Shown here: one piece after another, positions 26,531-34,028 of the stretch
How positions within the stretch are numbered: the stretch's first letter is position 1
How the letters are laid out: every line of letters starts with the position of its first letter
Source of the DNA: Cyanobacteria bacterium M5B4
GTDB taxonomy: Bacteria > Cyanobacteriota > Cyanobacteriia > Pseudanabaenales > Pseudanabaenaceae
Length of the DNA stretch: 36,202 nt
Direction: 5' to 3'
Assembly (NCBI GenBank): GCA_002861535.1
Contig: PHFO01000007.1
Span: forward strand, 1-36,202
The notes under the pieces: model-generated
Told to the model about the DNA's origin: nothing
The model's input: the letters and a program-made list of their open reading frames with translations, nothing else
Databases searched by the model: none
Program-made: the position numbers and the translations under genes

Positions 26531-26897
26531 AGTAGGAAAGGGCTGGCGGGCGGGCTACGGCAAGCATGCTTCCCCCTATGTCGCCCTAGTGGGCGGGGAT
26601 GCCTGGGCTTTTGAGTTAAATCAGCGGGAATGGGAAAACCTGGGACATCTCCTCTCCTCCCTGTTAGACACGATCGGGGAAATCAGCGCCGAACTTTCGG
26701 AGCAAGAAACCTTTAGACTCACGATCGATTCCGAGTGGTGGGAGTTAGAAGTAGAAGGCATACCGGAGCACTGGCAACTTAGAATGCAAACCCGCTCCGA
26801 GCGCAGAGCCGAGGGCTTTCTGCCATGGTTCGCTGTTATAGAACTAGCAACCCATCTTAGGGAGCAGCTACAACCCGATCGCGTCCCAAAGCCTTAG
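26523..26897 (+). CDS. DUF1818 family protein
   Basis: A 124-residue protein of a family I know from cyanobacteria and plastid-bearing plants, without an assigned function. It contains GKGWRAGYGKHASPYVALVGG, WAFELNQREWENL and WWELEVEGIPEHWQLRMQT, a Trp-rich small alpha/beta protein. The start is GTG 26523, inside the end of rpoZ; this pairing with rpoZ is familiar in cyanobacteria. The 3' end overlaps the convergent diguanylate cyclase gene by 41 bases, so the C-terminus of each is read from both strands. Confidence 0.82.
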   Translation: MIKVGKGWRAGYGKHASPYVALVGGDAWAFELNQREWENLGHLLSSLLDTIGEISAELSEQETFRLTIDSEWWELEVEGIPEHWQLRMQTRSERRAEGFLPWFAVIELATHLREQLQPDRVPKP

Positions 26898-27618
26898 CGC
26901 GGAATAAAGCCTCATCGGCACTTTGGAGTAGGGCGGCAGGACTAATATCCTTATGGGGGACAGCACTTGCCAACCCGATGCTAATTGTGACTCGATTACT
27001 AATTGCTGAAGTCTCATGGAGAATTTGTAACTGCGCAATTTGAGTACGGATAGCTTCTGCCACTTTTAAGGCTCCACTCCGATCGGTGTTGGGTAACACC
27101 ACCACAAATTCTTCCCCTCCGTAGCGAGCAGCTAAATCAATGGGGCGGTGTAAAGCACTGGCAATCCCCTGAGCAACCCGATAGAGGCACATATCCCCAG
27201 CCTGGTGACCATAGAAGTCGTTGAAGTGCTTAAAAAAATCCACATCACACATGAGGATGGTGAGGGATTGTCCCTGGCGGGTCATCTGGCGCCACATCCG
27301 ATCGAGATATTCCAAAAACTGACGGCGATTGGGCAATTGGGTCAATTCATCAATGCCGGCAACGTGCCAAGCCTGCTCTGCCGCAGTGTAGAGGACTTTT
27401 TCCACCACATCCCCATGGCTCACCGCCAAATCGAGCATAATCTCCAAATCAGACTTGTCTAGTAGGGCGATTTCCAGGGCAGTCAGTAAATGTTGCTCCA
27501 TATCCCGTAGCCGCTTGTTCTCTTGGAGCAAGAAAAACTGAATCGCATAGAGACGATCGATGTGGGCACGGAGCAAATTGTTTTCTGACAAAAGAAGGGA
27601 CACCTGAGAAGATTCCAT
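26857..27618 (-). CDS. Diguanylate cyclase (GGDEF) with N-terminal coiled coil
   Basis: A 253-residue enzyme that makes c-di-GMP from two GTP. The N-terminal half is helical and coiled-coil-like (LLLSENNLLRAHIDRLYAIQ, ENKRLRDMEQHLLTALEIAL) with no recognised sensor domain or membrane segment. The GGDEF domain (about 88-250) has DELTQLPNRRQFLEYLD, CDVDFFKHFNDFYGH and active-site GGEEF at about 167-171. The product-inhibition I-site RPID sits exactly five residues before it. Both key sites are intact, so it should be active and feedback-inhibited. I chose ATG 27618 (MESSQVS); TTG 27630 is possible. The tandem ComFB protein elsewhere in the window could be a reader of its product, though that is speculation. 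Confidence 0.9.
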   Translation of the reverse strand: MESSQVSLLLSENNLLRAHIDRLYAIQFFLLQENKRLRDMEQHLLTALEIALLDKSDLEIMLDLAVSHGDVVEKVLYTAAEQAWHVAGIDELTQLPNRRQFLEYLDRMWRQMTRQGQSLTILMCDVDFFKHFNDFYGHQAGDMCLYRVAQGIASALHRPIDLAARYGGEEFVVVLPNTDRSGALKVAEAIRTQIAQLQILHETSAISNRVTISIGLASAVPHKDISPAALLQSADEALFRAKALGRDRVVAAP

Positions 27619-27657
27619 ACTATGGTTCAACCTGTCCCCCTTCTAATCACTGTGTAA

Positions 27658-27731
27658 CGGGCGAGGAGGGATTCGAACCCCCGACACCTTGATCCGTAGT
27701 CAAGTGCTCTAATCCGCTGAGCTACACGCCC
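27658..27731 (-). tRNA. trnR-ACG: tRNA-Arg (anticodon ACG)
   Basis: The cloverleaf folds from 5' GGGCGTG at 27731 to CTCGCCC at 27659, with discriminator G at 27658. The D arm is in TAGCTCAGCGGATTAGAGC. The anticodon stem CTTGA/TCAAG has loop CTACGGA, so the anticodon is ACG (27695-27697 on the plus strand), read as Arg CGN after A34 deamination. The T arm is GGGGG-TTCGAAT-CCCTC. CCA is not encoded. The acceptor stem has one U.U pair (6:67); chloroplast tRNA-Arg(ACG) has the same 3' strand. Confidence 0.95.
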
Positions 27732-27871
27732 ACAGGTTTTTTATATTAACATCTAGCTCCTAGTTTGACAAGATTTATTTTAGAAAAACTAAACTTAATG
27801 GTTCTTAACAAGGAGTCTAAGTCATTGCTCATAGACTAAAATAGGACACATTGACATTTATCTGTTTAATT

Positions 27872-28918
27872 ATGGTTGCAACTCCTGTTAAACCTGCCAC
27901 TGAGCGCAAAGAGACAATTTTAACGCCCCGCTTTTATACTACCGATTTTGCAGCGATGGCAAACATGGACATTAAAGGCAATCAAGCTGACTATGAAGCC
28001 ATTTTGCAGGAATTTAAGGCAGACTACAACCGTCGTCATTTTGTCCGCGACCAAGAGTTTGAGCAGTCCTGGGCTCATTTAGATGAGAAGACAAAGGAAC
28101 ACTTCCGCTTCTTTTTAGAGAGTTCTTGTACTTCTGAATTTTCTGGCTTTTTACTTTACAAAGAAATTGCCGTCAGAATTAAAGATAAAAACCCGATCGT
28201 GGCGGAATGTTTCAACCTGATGAGTCGGGATGAAGCACGTCATGCTGGTTTTTTGAACAAGGCAATGCAAGACTTCGATATGGTGTTAGACCTTTCAACT
28301 CTATCTAAGAGTAAGGACTATGTTTATTTTGCACCGAAGTTCATTTTTTATGCTACTTATCTGTCAGAAAAGATTGGTTACTGGCGCTATATTAAAATTC
28401 ATCAGCATTTAGCTGCTCATCCAGAAAATCGCATCTATCCTATCTTCAAGTTCTTTGAAAGTTGGTGCCAAGATGAGAGTCGCCATGGAGATTTTTGTAA
28501 CCTTTTACTGCGTACCGATCGGAAGAATGTAGAAGGTTGGCAGGCAAAACTATGGAGTCGTTTCTTCTTGTTGTCTGTATTTGCTACTATGTATTTGAAC
28601 GATCTCTGTAATCGCAAAGAGTTTTACGAAGCTCTTGGTATGAATACAGAAGAGTATGTCGTTGCTGTACTGAAAGATACCAATCGGGACTCCCAGAAAG
28701 CATTTCCAGTCGTTTTAGATTTAGACAATGAGGAATTTTGGCAGAGGCTCCGCGCTTGCATTCCATCCATGAATGCGATCAATAAAATTCAGAGTGGAGA
28801 TAGTCCCAAACTGGTTAAAGCTCTGCAGAAGTTGCCCCATCAGTTGTTTTTAGGTTGGCAGTTCCTCCGTCTATTTTTAATGAAACCTGTGGAATGTCCT
28901 AAAGGGGTTATTTTGTAA
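27872..28918 (+). CDS. acsF: Mg-protoporphyrin IX monomethyl ester oxidative cyclase (aerobic)
   Basis: Diiron oxygenase that closes chlorophyll ring E, converting Mg-protoporphyrin monomethyl ester to protochlorophyllide with O2, 348 residues. Family motifs are ILTPRFYTTDFAAMANMDI and RRHFVRDQEFEQSW. The diiron ligands appear in FLESSCTSEFSGFLLYKEI, SRDEARHAGFLNKAMQD and FESWCQDESRHGDFC (two E/DExRH motifs). The C-terminus RLFLMKPVECPKGVIL is also characteristic. I chose ATG 27872 (MVATPVKPATERKE) rather than the upstream in-frame start at 27851. The gene is monocistronic, between tRNA-Arg and a strong terminator. Cyanobacteria may carry a second, low-oxygen copy; which form this is cannot be told. 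Confidence 0.95.
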   Translation: MVATPVKPATERKETILTPRFYTTDFAAMANMDIKGNQADYEAILQEFKADYNRRHFVRDQEFEQSWAHLDEKTKEHFRFFLESSCTSEFSGFLLYKEIAVRIKDKNPIVAECFNLMSRDEARHAGFLNKAMQDFDMVLDLSTLSKSKDYVYFAPKFIFYATYLSEKIGYWRYIKIHQHLAAHPENRIYPIFKFFESWCQDESRHGDFCNLLLRTDRKNVEGWQAKLWSRFFLLSVFATMYLNDLCNRKEFYEALGMNTEEYVVAVLKDTNRDSQKAFPVVLDLDNEEFWQRLRACIPSMNAINKIQSGDSPKLVKALQKLPHQLFLGWQFLRLFLMKPVECPKGVIL

Positions 28919-28936
28919 ATCTAAAATGTCAGTGTA

Positions 28937-28963
28937 GGGGGATATTATCCCCCAATTTTATTA
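28937..28963 (+). terminator. Rho-independent terminator after acsF
   Basis: GGGGGAT (28937-28943), a three-base loop, then ATCCCCC (28947-28953) form a perfect 7-pair stem followed by AATTTTATTAT. It sits 18 bases after the acsF stop, in the correct orientation to end that message. Confidence 0.82.
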
Positions 28964-29089
28964 TCATTGGATGTGATGAAAAACGATGACTGTTTTTTAG
29001 TCAGTAATTAAGTATCTATCCAGCACCAGATATTAGAACCTAGTTTTGAGCAATCCGATCGGTTTATGAAAAGGAGCAAAGTTATACAG

Positions 29090-29677
29090 ATGAAAAAATT
29101 ATTGATGATAGTCGTCATATTTTGCTTAGTCTTTTCACCCATGACTTACGCTCAAGGGGCAAATGTGCAAAAAGCAACCTTCGCAGGTGGTTGTTTTTGG
29201 TGCATGGAAAAGCCCTTCGACGAAATAAAAGGAGTAATATCTACTACATCGGGTTACAGTGGCGGTCATATTGTCAATCCCAGCTACAAACAAGTAAGTG
29301 CAGGAAACACTGGTCATGCGGAATCTGTGCAGGTTGAATATGATCCTAGTCAAGTAAGTTATGAAAAATTGCTCGAAGTATTTTGGCAAAACATCGATCC
29401 AACAGTGAAAAACAGGCAATTTTGTGATGTAGGGGAGCAGTATCGCAGTGCAATCTTTTATGAGAATGAAGAGCAAAAGAAACTAGCCGAACAGAGTAGA
29501 GAAGAAGTTAAAGCCAAATTAAAAACGGTTGTCTTTACGGAAATTAGCCCTTTGAAGAACTTTTATCCAGCAGAAGAATATCATCAAGATTATTACAAAA
29601 AGAAACCGTTACTCTATAAGTACTACCGTTATCGATGTGGTAGAGATCAGAGGCTAGAAGAAATTTGGGGAAAATGA
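29090..29677 (+). CDS. msrA: Exported peptide methionine sulfoxide reductase MsrA
   Basis: Reduces methionine-S-sulfoxide in proteins, 195 residues. An N-terminal signal peptide (MKKLLMIVVIFCLVFSPMTY, cut near AQG) predicts periplasmic or thylakoid-lumen location. The catalytic motif is FAGGCFWCMEKPFDE with nucleophile Cys in GCFW. Further family motifs are SGYSGGHIVNPSY, GNTGHAESVQVEYDP, GEQYRSAIFY and AEEYHQDYYKKKP. ATG 29090 follows AAGGAG by 13 bases; ATG 29066, eight codons upstream, would give a longer signal peptide and is the alternative. Candidate resolving cysteines are CDVGEQYRS and the late YRYRCGRDQ. The stop directly abuts the stop of the convergent ParB-like gene (TGATCA). Confidence 0.93.
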   Translation: MKKLLMIVVIFCLVFSPMTYAQGANVQKATFAGGCFWCMEKPFDEIKGVISTTSGYSGGHIVNPSYKQVSAGNTGHAESVQVEYDPSQVSYEKLLEVFWQNIDPTVKNRQFCDVGEQYRSAIFYENEEQKKLAEQSREEVKAKLKTVVFTEISPLKNFYPAEEYHQDYYKKKPLLYKYYRYRCGRDQRLEEIWGK

Positions 29678-30622
29678 TCATTGCCATATATCTAAGAGTG
29701 ATATAATTCTTGCCTCAGACATAACCTTGCGGTTGGCAATATCCTTTAGAGAGGAAAATTTCTGACTTTCTCTTGCAGATAAGATTTTAGTGACAATGCT
29801 TTCAGCATCTTTTTTCTTAAATCCACATTCAGATAACTTGTTCAGAATTTGTTCTCGATCTAAGCTGTTGAGGTCTTGGATGAGTTTTGTAACCCGATCG
29901 ATCGGCTTCTTCCCAGCTTTTTGTAACTCTATCTTTAGTTGTAGTATTGTTTTAACATTTTCTTCATGGAGAACCTCTAGTGTACTGATCTGGTTTTGTA
30001 GTTTTTCTGATAGCTCGTTAGACAGAACCTCTGAAACAGTCTCATCACTATTTCCCCTGGACTGTACTTGCTTGATGATTCTCTCCTCTTGTTGTCTCAA
30101 GATTTCCTCAATTGCAGATACATCTATCGCATTAGCACTAGTGTTAGAAGGAGTGATCTTTGTTTCCAGACTAGCATAATGATCTTCTAAGAAATTCTTC
30201 AAATCATCAAATATTTCTTTTCTGTTTTGATCGAGTTTAATTTGAATCTGGTCTTGAAAAATATTAATAATTTCTAGCTGGTGTTCGTCCATAAGCTCCT
30301 CAAAAGAGCTAGGATGTGTTCTTAGCTTTTCAATTTGTTCAAGTATAGCCTTCTCATTACTATCTTCCAAAATGATAGCTTGAATCATTTCTCCTTTAAG
30401 TGGAGATATTTCCCTTGCTTTTACTGCTGAATGATACTCTAAATGACCAGCAATTACTTCGTAGGATTCTAGTCCAGTGCGTCTAAGTATTATAGGATTG
30501 ATTACACCTTCCGTTTCAAGGATCAAATTGGCAATTCTCTGAATATCGTCAGCGGAAAACTTCGATTGACTCACATTGGAGGTAATCTTTTTAACAGGAA
30601 CTAGATTGATAGGCAGTTTCAT
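29678..30622 (-). CDS. ParB-like N-domain protein with coiled coil and HhH-like C-terminus
   Basis: A 314-residue protein. Residues about 1-90 resemble the ParB/sulfiredoxin-like N domain (GVINPIILRR, then YEVIAGHLEYHSAVKAREI in place of the usual GERR box). The canonical arginine pair of the CTP-binding loop is absent, so CTPase activity is doubtful. No central ParB helix-turn-helix is seen. The middle (about 110-235) is long, helical and Glu/Gln/Ile-rich, probably coiled coil. The end (about 253-314) has LNKLSECGFKKKDAESIVTK and SSLKDIANRKVMSEARIISL, resembling paired helix-hairpin-helix DNA-binding motifs. It begins at the base after the nuclease-ParA stop, so the two are surely cotranscribed. 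CGATCG appears only as one doubled site. The function could be DNA segregation or defence; neither is shown. Confidence 0.75.
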   Translation of the reverse strand: MKLPINLVPVKKITSNVSQSKFSADDIQRIANLILETEGVINPIILRRTGLESYEVIAGHLEYHSAVKAREISPLKGEMIQAIILEDSNEKAILEQIEKLRTHPSSFEELMDEHQLEIINIFQDQIQIKLDQNRKEIFDDLKNFLEDHYASLETKITPSNTSANAIDVSAIEEILRQQEERIIKQVQSRGNSDETVSEVLSNELSEKLQNQISTLEVLHEENVKTILQLKIELQKAGKKPIDRVTKLIQDLNSLDREQILNKLSECGFKKKDAESIVTKILSARESQKFSSLKDIANRKVMSEARIISLLDIWQ

Positions 30623-32116
30623 TTATGCTATTTTCCTTAAAACTTCTTGAGCAAGTTGCTTAAATTCTTTCGCTGAATCAGAATCAGGTTTGAAATCAAT
30701 AACGGATAGAGGATCAGGAATTTCTTTAATATATGAAGTTTTTTCATCGAGAATGGTCTGGGTCCTTTCAGAACATTTTGCCAGGTCTTCCTTTTCAGAA
30801 ATAATGGTTTCCATCAATTCGATTCCATAGCGTTTCATGACAGTTTGCATCCGATCTGGGAGCGTGTATTCTCGAAATTTAGCATTAGTAGAAATTTTCG
30901 TTGCCAAAACTCCCAATAACTGCAGGGGTTGCTTTCCAATAATTTTCCGAAATCCATTTACCTCGTTTATCAGGCTTTTTACATTGGTCAGTCCCTGATT
31001 AGCAAAAGGTTTTAGATCGGAGGGTATGATCAAGTAATCCGCAGCGATCAGCGCTATTCTAGCGAAAAGATTAAGGGATGGCGGCGTATCGATTATGACA
31101 ATGTCATAGTCATTTTCAACATCTAGTAGCTTTTTTATAAGAACTAATCGACTGTGATCAATATTGTTTAGATCAGACTCAGCCTTCATTAAGTCTATGT
31201 GAGAAGGGATGACATCAACTGTTGGAGTGGAGAAATTGGTAGTTTTTGCAACCTGTTTAATTGGGAAGAAATCTTCAGAGCTTAGGAGGTGCATAACATG
31301 ACAGTTTTTCAAAGTGTCGTCTGCTTCATCATCAAATTTGACTAATCCCACTGCAAAAGTGGTATTAGCTTGGCTATCTAAATCAATGATAAGAACTCTT
31401 TTCCCTTCTTTACTCAAAGCTGCCCCTAAATTGACAACGGTCGTGGTTTTACCTACTCCGCCCTTATTGTGGTAAACAGCAATCGTTTTCATCTTTTTCT
31501 CCTCAGTTGCAACTATAGGTTCAAATTCGGGAACAGGCTGGGGGGTGACTGCTAAGTCGGGAACTATTTTAACATTGTTCTCTTTATTTTTATCAATAAT
31601 TTGTGCAGATGAGCTAGTAGTCATTCTTGCTTGGGCAACTTCTGCCCAACCGATCAGGCTTTTAATTTCTGCTAAACGATCGGGTACTTCTCTGCCACTG
31701 CAACGAAAAACGATCGCTATATCTTTATCTTTTGGGGCTAGTATTCTAAAATCTTTGCCGTTAGTAAGCACTCCATAGTTGACAGATAACGATCGGATAT
31801 ATTTTTCCATCTTTCCTGTATATCTATTCAGGCTATGCTTGGGGCTTTTAGCTTCGATAATCAGAGCCAAGGGCGAATCTTTAGTAAATTTGTAAGGTAA
31901 AATCTGTTTGGTAAAGACTAAAAAATCGAGCCGAATACTACCTAAAGCTACCTCTTGATGCCAATTATGGGGACTGTAGCCGAGTGCAGGTAAAAGATAT
32001 TGGACGATGAACTTACTCTCAACTTCTGTTTCGTTACGGCAGTCATAGGGATTGAAAAATATAGGTTTATTCGGTTTATTCATCATAATTAGGCTGTTTT
32101 GGGCTAATTTCTGCAT
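30623..32116 (-). CDS. Fusion of HsdR_N-like PD-(D/E)XK nuclease domain and ParA ATPase
   Basis: A 497-residue two-domain protein. Residues about 25-160 match the type I restriction HsdR N-terminal fold: ETEVESKFIVQYLLPALGY, Asp64 in IRLDFLVF, Glu88-x-Lys90 in ALIIEAKSP, and VNYGVLTNGKDFRIL. The PD-(D/E)XK triad is therefore present. A polar linker (about 165-208) leads to a complete ParA/Soj ATPase. It has VYHNKGGVGKTTTVVNLGAAL (deviant Walker A with signature Lys), LIIDLDSQANTTF, IVIIDTPPSLN and LIIPSDLKPFANQG. The ParA part alone could start at Met209 (MKTIAVYHNKGG). It lies 13 bases after the receptor kinase and abuts the ParB-like gene. No Shine-Dalgarno is obvious; ATG codons at 32116, 32086 and 32083 are alternatives. 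Its role is unknown. Confidence 0.85.
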   Translation of the reverse strand: MQKLAQNSLIMMNKPNKPIFFNPYDCRNETEVESKFIVQYLLPALGYSPHNWHQEVALGSIRLDFLVFTKQILPYKFTKDSPLALIIEAKSPKHSLNRYTGKMEKYIRSLSVNYGVLTNGKDFRILAPKDKDIAIVFRCSGREVPDRLAEIKSLIGWAEVAQARMTTSSSAQIIDKNKENNVKIVPDLAVTPQPVPEFEPIVATEEKKMKTIAVYHNKGGVGKTTTVVNLGAALSKEGKRVLIIDLDSQANTTFAVGLVKFDDEADDTLKNCHVMHLLSSEDFFPIKQVAKTTNFSTPTVDVIPSHIDLMKAESDLNNIDHSRLVLIKKLLDVENDYDIVIIDTPPSLNLFARIALIAADYLIIPSDLKPFANQGLTNVKSLINEVNGFRKIIGKQPLQLLGVLATKISTNAKFREYTLPDRMQTVMKRYGIELMETIISEKEDLAKCSERTQTILDEKTSYIKEIPDPLSVIDFKPDSDSAKEFKQLAQEVLRKIA

Positions 32117-32129
32117 CTAAGAATTGGGT

Positions 32130-33956
32130 TTAATCTAAATAAACAAAGCCATGATCATCAAATATTTTTTTGCCTTCTTGAGTCTGCAATAACCTTATGT
32201 AATTAGTAGCAGCCTGTACCGATCGGTTGTTGTTTTTATCGTAGGTGACAAACATAAAGCTGGTAATAGGATACATAGCACTTTTTATATCTGCTACATT
32301 GATTTTGCGGGGGCAATCTTGATTATTTAACACAGGAGAAATTGGTGGTTTTGACTCTGCACTAAGGGCAATAATTTTTACATTGCATTGTTTTCTCATT
32401 AAACCCAAAGAAGACCAAAAAACTGCTCCTGGTGTTTTTTGTAACAGCCTGAAGCCCTGGCTGGGATTGGAGACCCTGGTTACTGATTTTGGTAAATCCT
32501 TACTTTTAATATCTCCTAAAATAGATTTGGCTCCCTCATCTAATACTCCAGGGCGCACGATCGGTTTAATTGCTAAGTTATTCCCCCCTAATTCTTGCCA
32601 GTTTTTTACTTTGCCTGAATAAATATCTCTTAATTGCGTCAAACTTAAGCTAGAAATTTCGACACTGGGATGCACTGCTAAAGCTAAACCACCGATCGCT
32701 ACTTTTTGTTGGACTAAATCTATCCCCCTTTCTTTAGCTTTTTGCCAGATAACTTCCTCTAGGGGACGGGCAACTAGGGCAAAATCTACCTCCCCATCTA
32801 GTAACATTTGTACGGCTTTGCCACTGCTGGGCTGACCATCAATGGGATTTACATAGGACATAATCAAATCTGGATGATATTTCTTTAGCTCTGTTTCCAA
32901 GCTGTTTTTAACAAGAATCCAGCTTGTACCGCTACTAAATCTAAATGTTCCTTGGGGCAGTCCTTTACATTTTTGTATCTCTGCACAAGTATTGCGGTTG
33001 ATCAATTTAGGAAGAATAAATCCTCCCCCCAGGACTAGCATAGTTGCCATCGTTGCTAACCCGATCGGGAGCGGTTTTAATAACTTAAATAAAGGCGGAG
33101 GAGATGATACTAACTCTGTGGGTTGATGTAGCGCTACCTCTAATGTGCTGACCTCTAGGGCATTCAATACATCTTCAGCGGAAGCAAAGCGCTGTCGATA
33201 ATCCCGCTTTACCATTTTTTCTAAAATATCAATTAAATGGGGGCTAATTAAATTCAAATCTACACAAATTTGCCACTGCACTTCTCCATTACTATCTTCG
33301 CCAAAATGACTGGGCGGTACTCCCGTAAGGGCTTGAATTGCTAACATGCCTACGGCATAAATATCACTGGCAAATTTGGGTTTGCCTTGGGCTTGCTCGG
33401 CAGAAATATAACCGGAAGTGCCGATCGCTACTGATACATTGCTCCTGCCTGTGTCCTGCATTACTTGTTTAACAGCACCGAAGTCAATTAAAACTAATTT
33501 ACGATCGGATTTACGTCTAATAATGTTTTCTGGTTTGATGTCCCTATGAATTACGCCCCTATTGTGAATTGCTACTAAGATTGAGAGTATGCTTTGGAGC
33601 ATTTCTATTACTTGGGTTTCCTCCCAAGGTTTACTAGGTTCTAATTCATGACTGAGGGGATTGCCGTCTATAAATTCTTGGACTAGGAAAAATTCATTAT
33701 TTTCTTCAAAATAGGCGTAGAGTCTGGGTAATTGATCTAGGTCTCCTAGTTTTTCTAGGGTCTCTGCTTCACTGGCAAAAAGACGACGGGCTATGGCAAT
33801 AAACTCTGGGTCTTTACTTTGGGGATGGAGATGCTTGACTACGCAGGGAGGGTTGCCTGGTCGTTTTGTGTCTTCTGCGAGGTAGGTTTGTCCAAAGCCC
33901 CCTCTGCCTAGTAACTTCTTAATCCGATACCGTCCATCTAGCAGATTGTTGATCAT
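32130..33956 (-). CDS. Receptor-like Ser/Thr kinase with extracytoplasmic PstS-like binding domain
   Basis: A 608-residue membrane kinase. The cytoplasmic Hanks-type kinase domain (about 10-265) has LGRGGFGQTYLAED, Lys41 in CVVKHL, HRDIKPENII (Asp139), LIDFGAVK (Asp158) and GTSGYISAEQAQGKPKFASDIYAVG, all catalytic residues intact. A membrane helix at about 296-316 (IGLATMATMLVLGGGFILP) leads to a C-terminal domain (about 335-608). That domain resembles phosphate-type solute-binding proteins: FRFSSGTSW, DFALVARPLEEV, LALAVHPSVEISSLSLTQLRDIYSGKVKNWQELGG and FVTYDKNN. It probably senses an anion or other small ligand outside the membrane. Whether phosphate is bound is unknown. The kinase begins a minus-strand set with the nuclease-ParA and ParB-like genes. 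CGATCG density is normal here. Confidence 0.88.
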   Translation of the reverse strand: MINNLLDGRYRIKKLLGRGGFGQTYLAEDTKRPGNPPCVVKHLHPQSKDPEFIAIARRLFASEAETLEKLGDLDQLPRLYAYFEENNEFFLVQEFIDGNPLSHELEPSKPWEETQVIEMLQSILSILVAIHNRGVIHRDIKPENIIRRKSDRKLVLIDFGAVKQVMQDTGRSNVSVAIGTSGYISAEQAQGKPKFASDIYAVGMLAIQALTGVPPSHFGEDSNGEVQWQICVDLNLISPHLIDILEKMVKRDYRQRFASAEDVLNALEVSTLEVALHQPTELVSSPPPLFKLLKPLPIGLATMATMLVLGGGFILPKLINRNTCAEIQKCKGLPQGTFRFSSGTSWILVKNSLETELKKYHPDLIMSYVNPIDGQPSSGKAVQMLLDGEVDFALVARPLEEVIWQKAKERGIDLVQQKVAIGGLALAVHPSVEISSLSLTQLRDIYSGKVKNWQELGGNNLAIKPIVRPGVLDEGAKSILGDIKSKDLPKSVTRVSNPSQGFRLLQKTPGAVFWSSLGLMRKQCNVKIIALSAESKPPISPVLNNQDCPRKINVADIKSAMYPITSFMFVTYDKNNNRSVQAATNYIRLLQTQEGKKIFDDHGFVYLD

Positions 33957-34028
33957 GGTTATGGTACTGGTACATCTATGTAAATTATGGCATTGTTCAT
34001 GCCCTCACATGGTTAAATTGTGCTCCTA

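Noticed and set aside
29678-33956. Integrated plasmid or prophage
   Set aside because: ParA/ParB-like genes suggested it, but there are no replication, integrase, structural phage or attachment-site sequences nearby.
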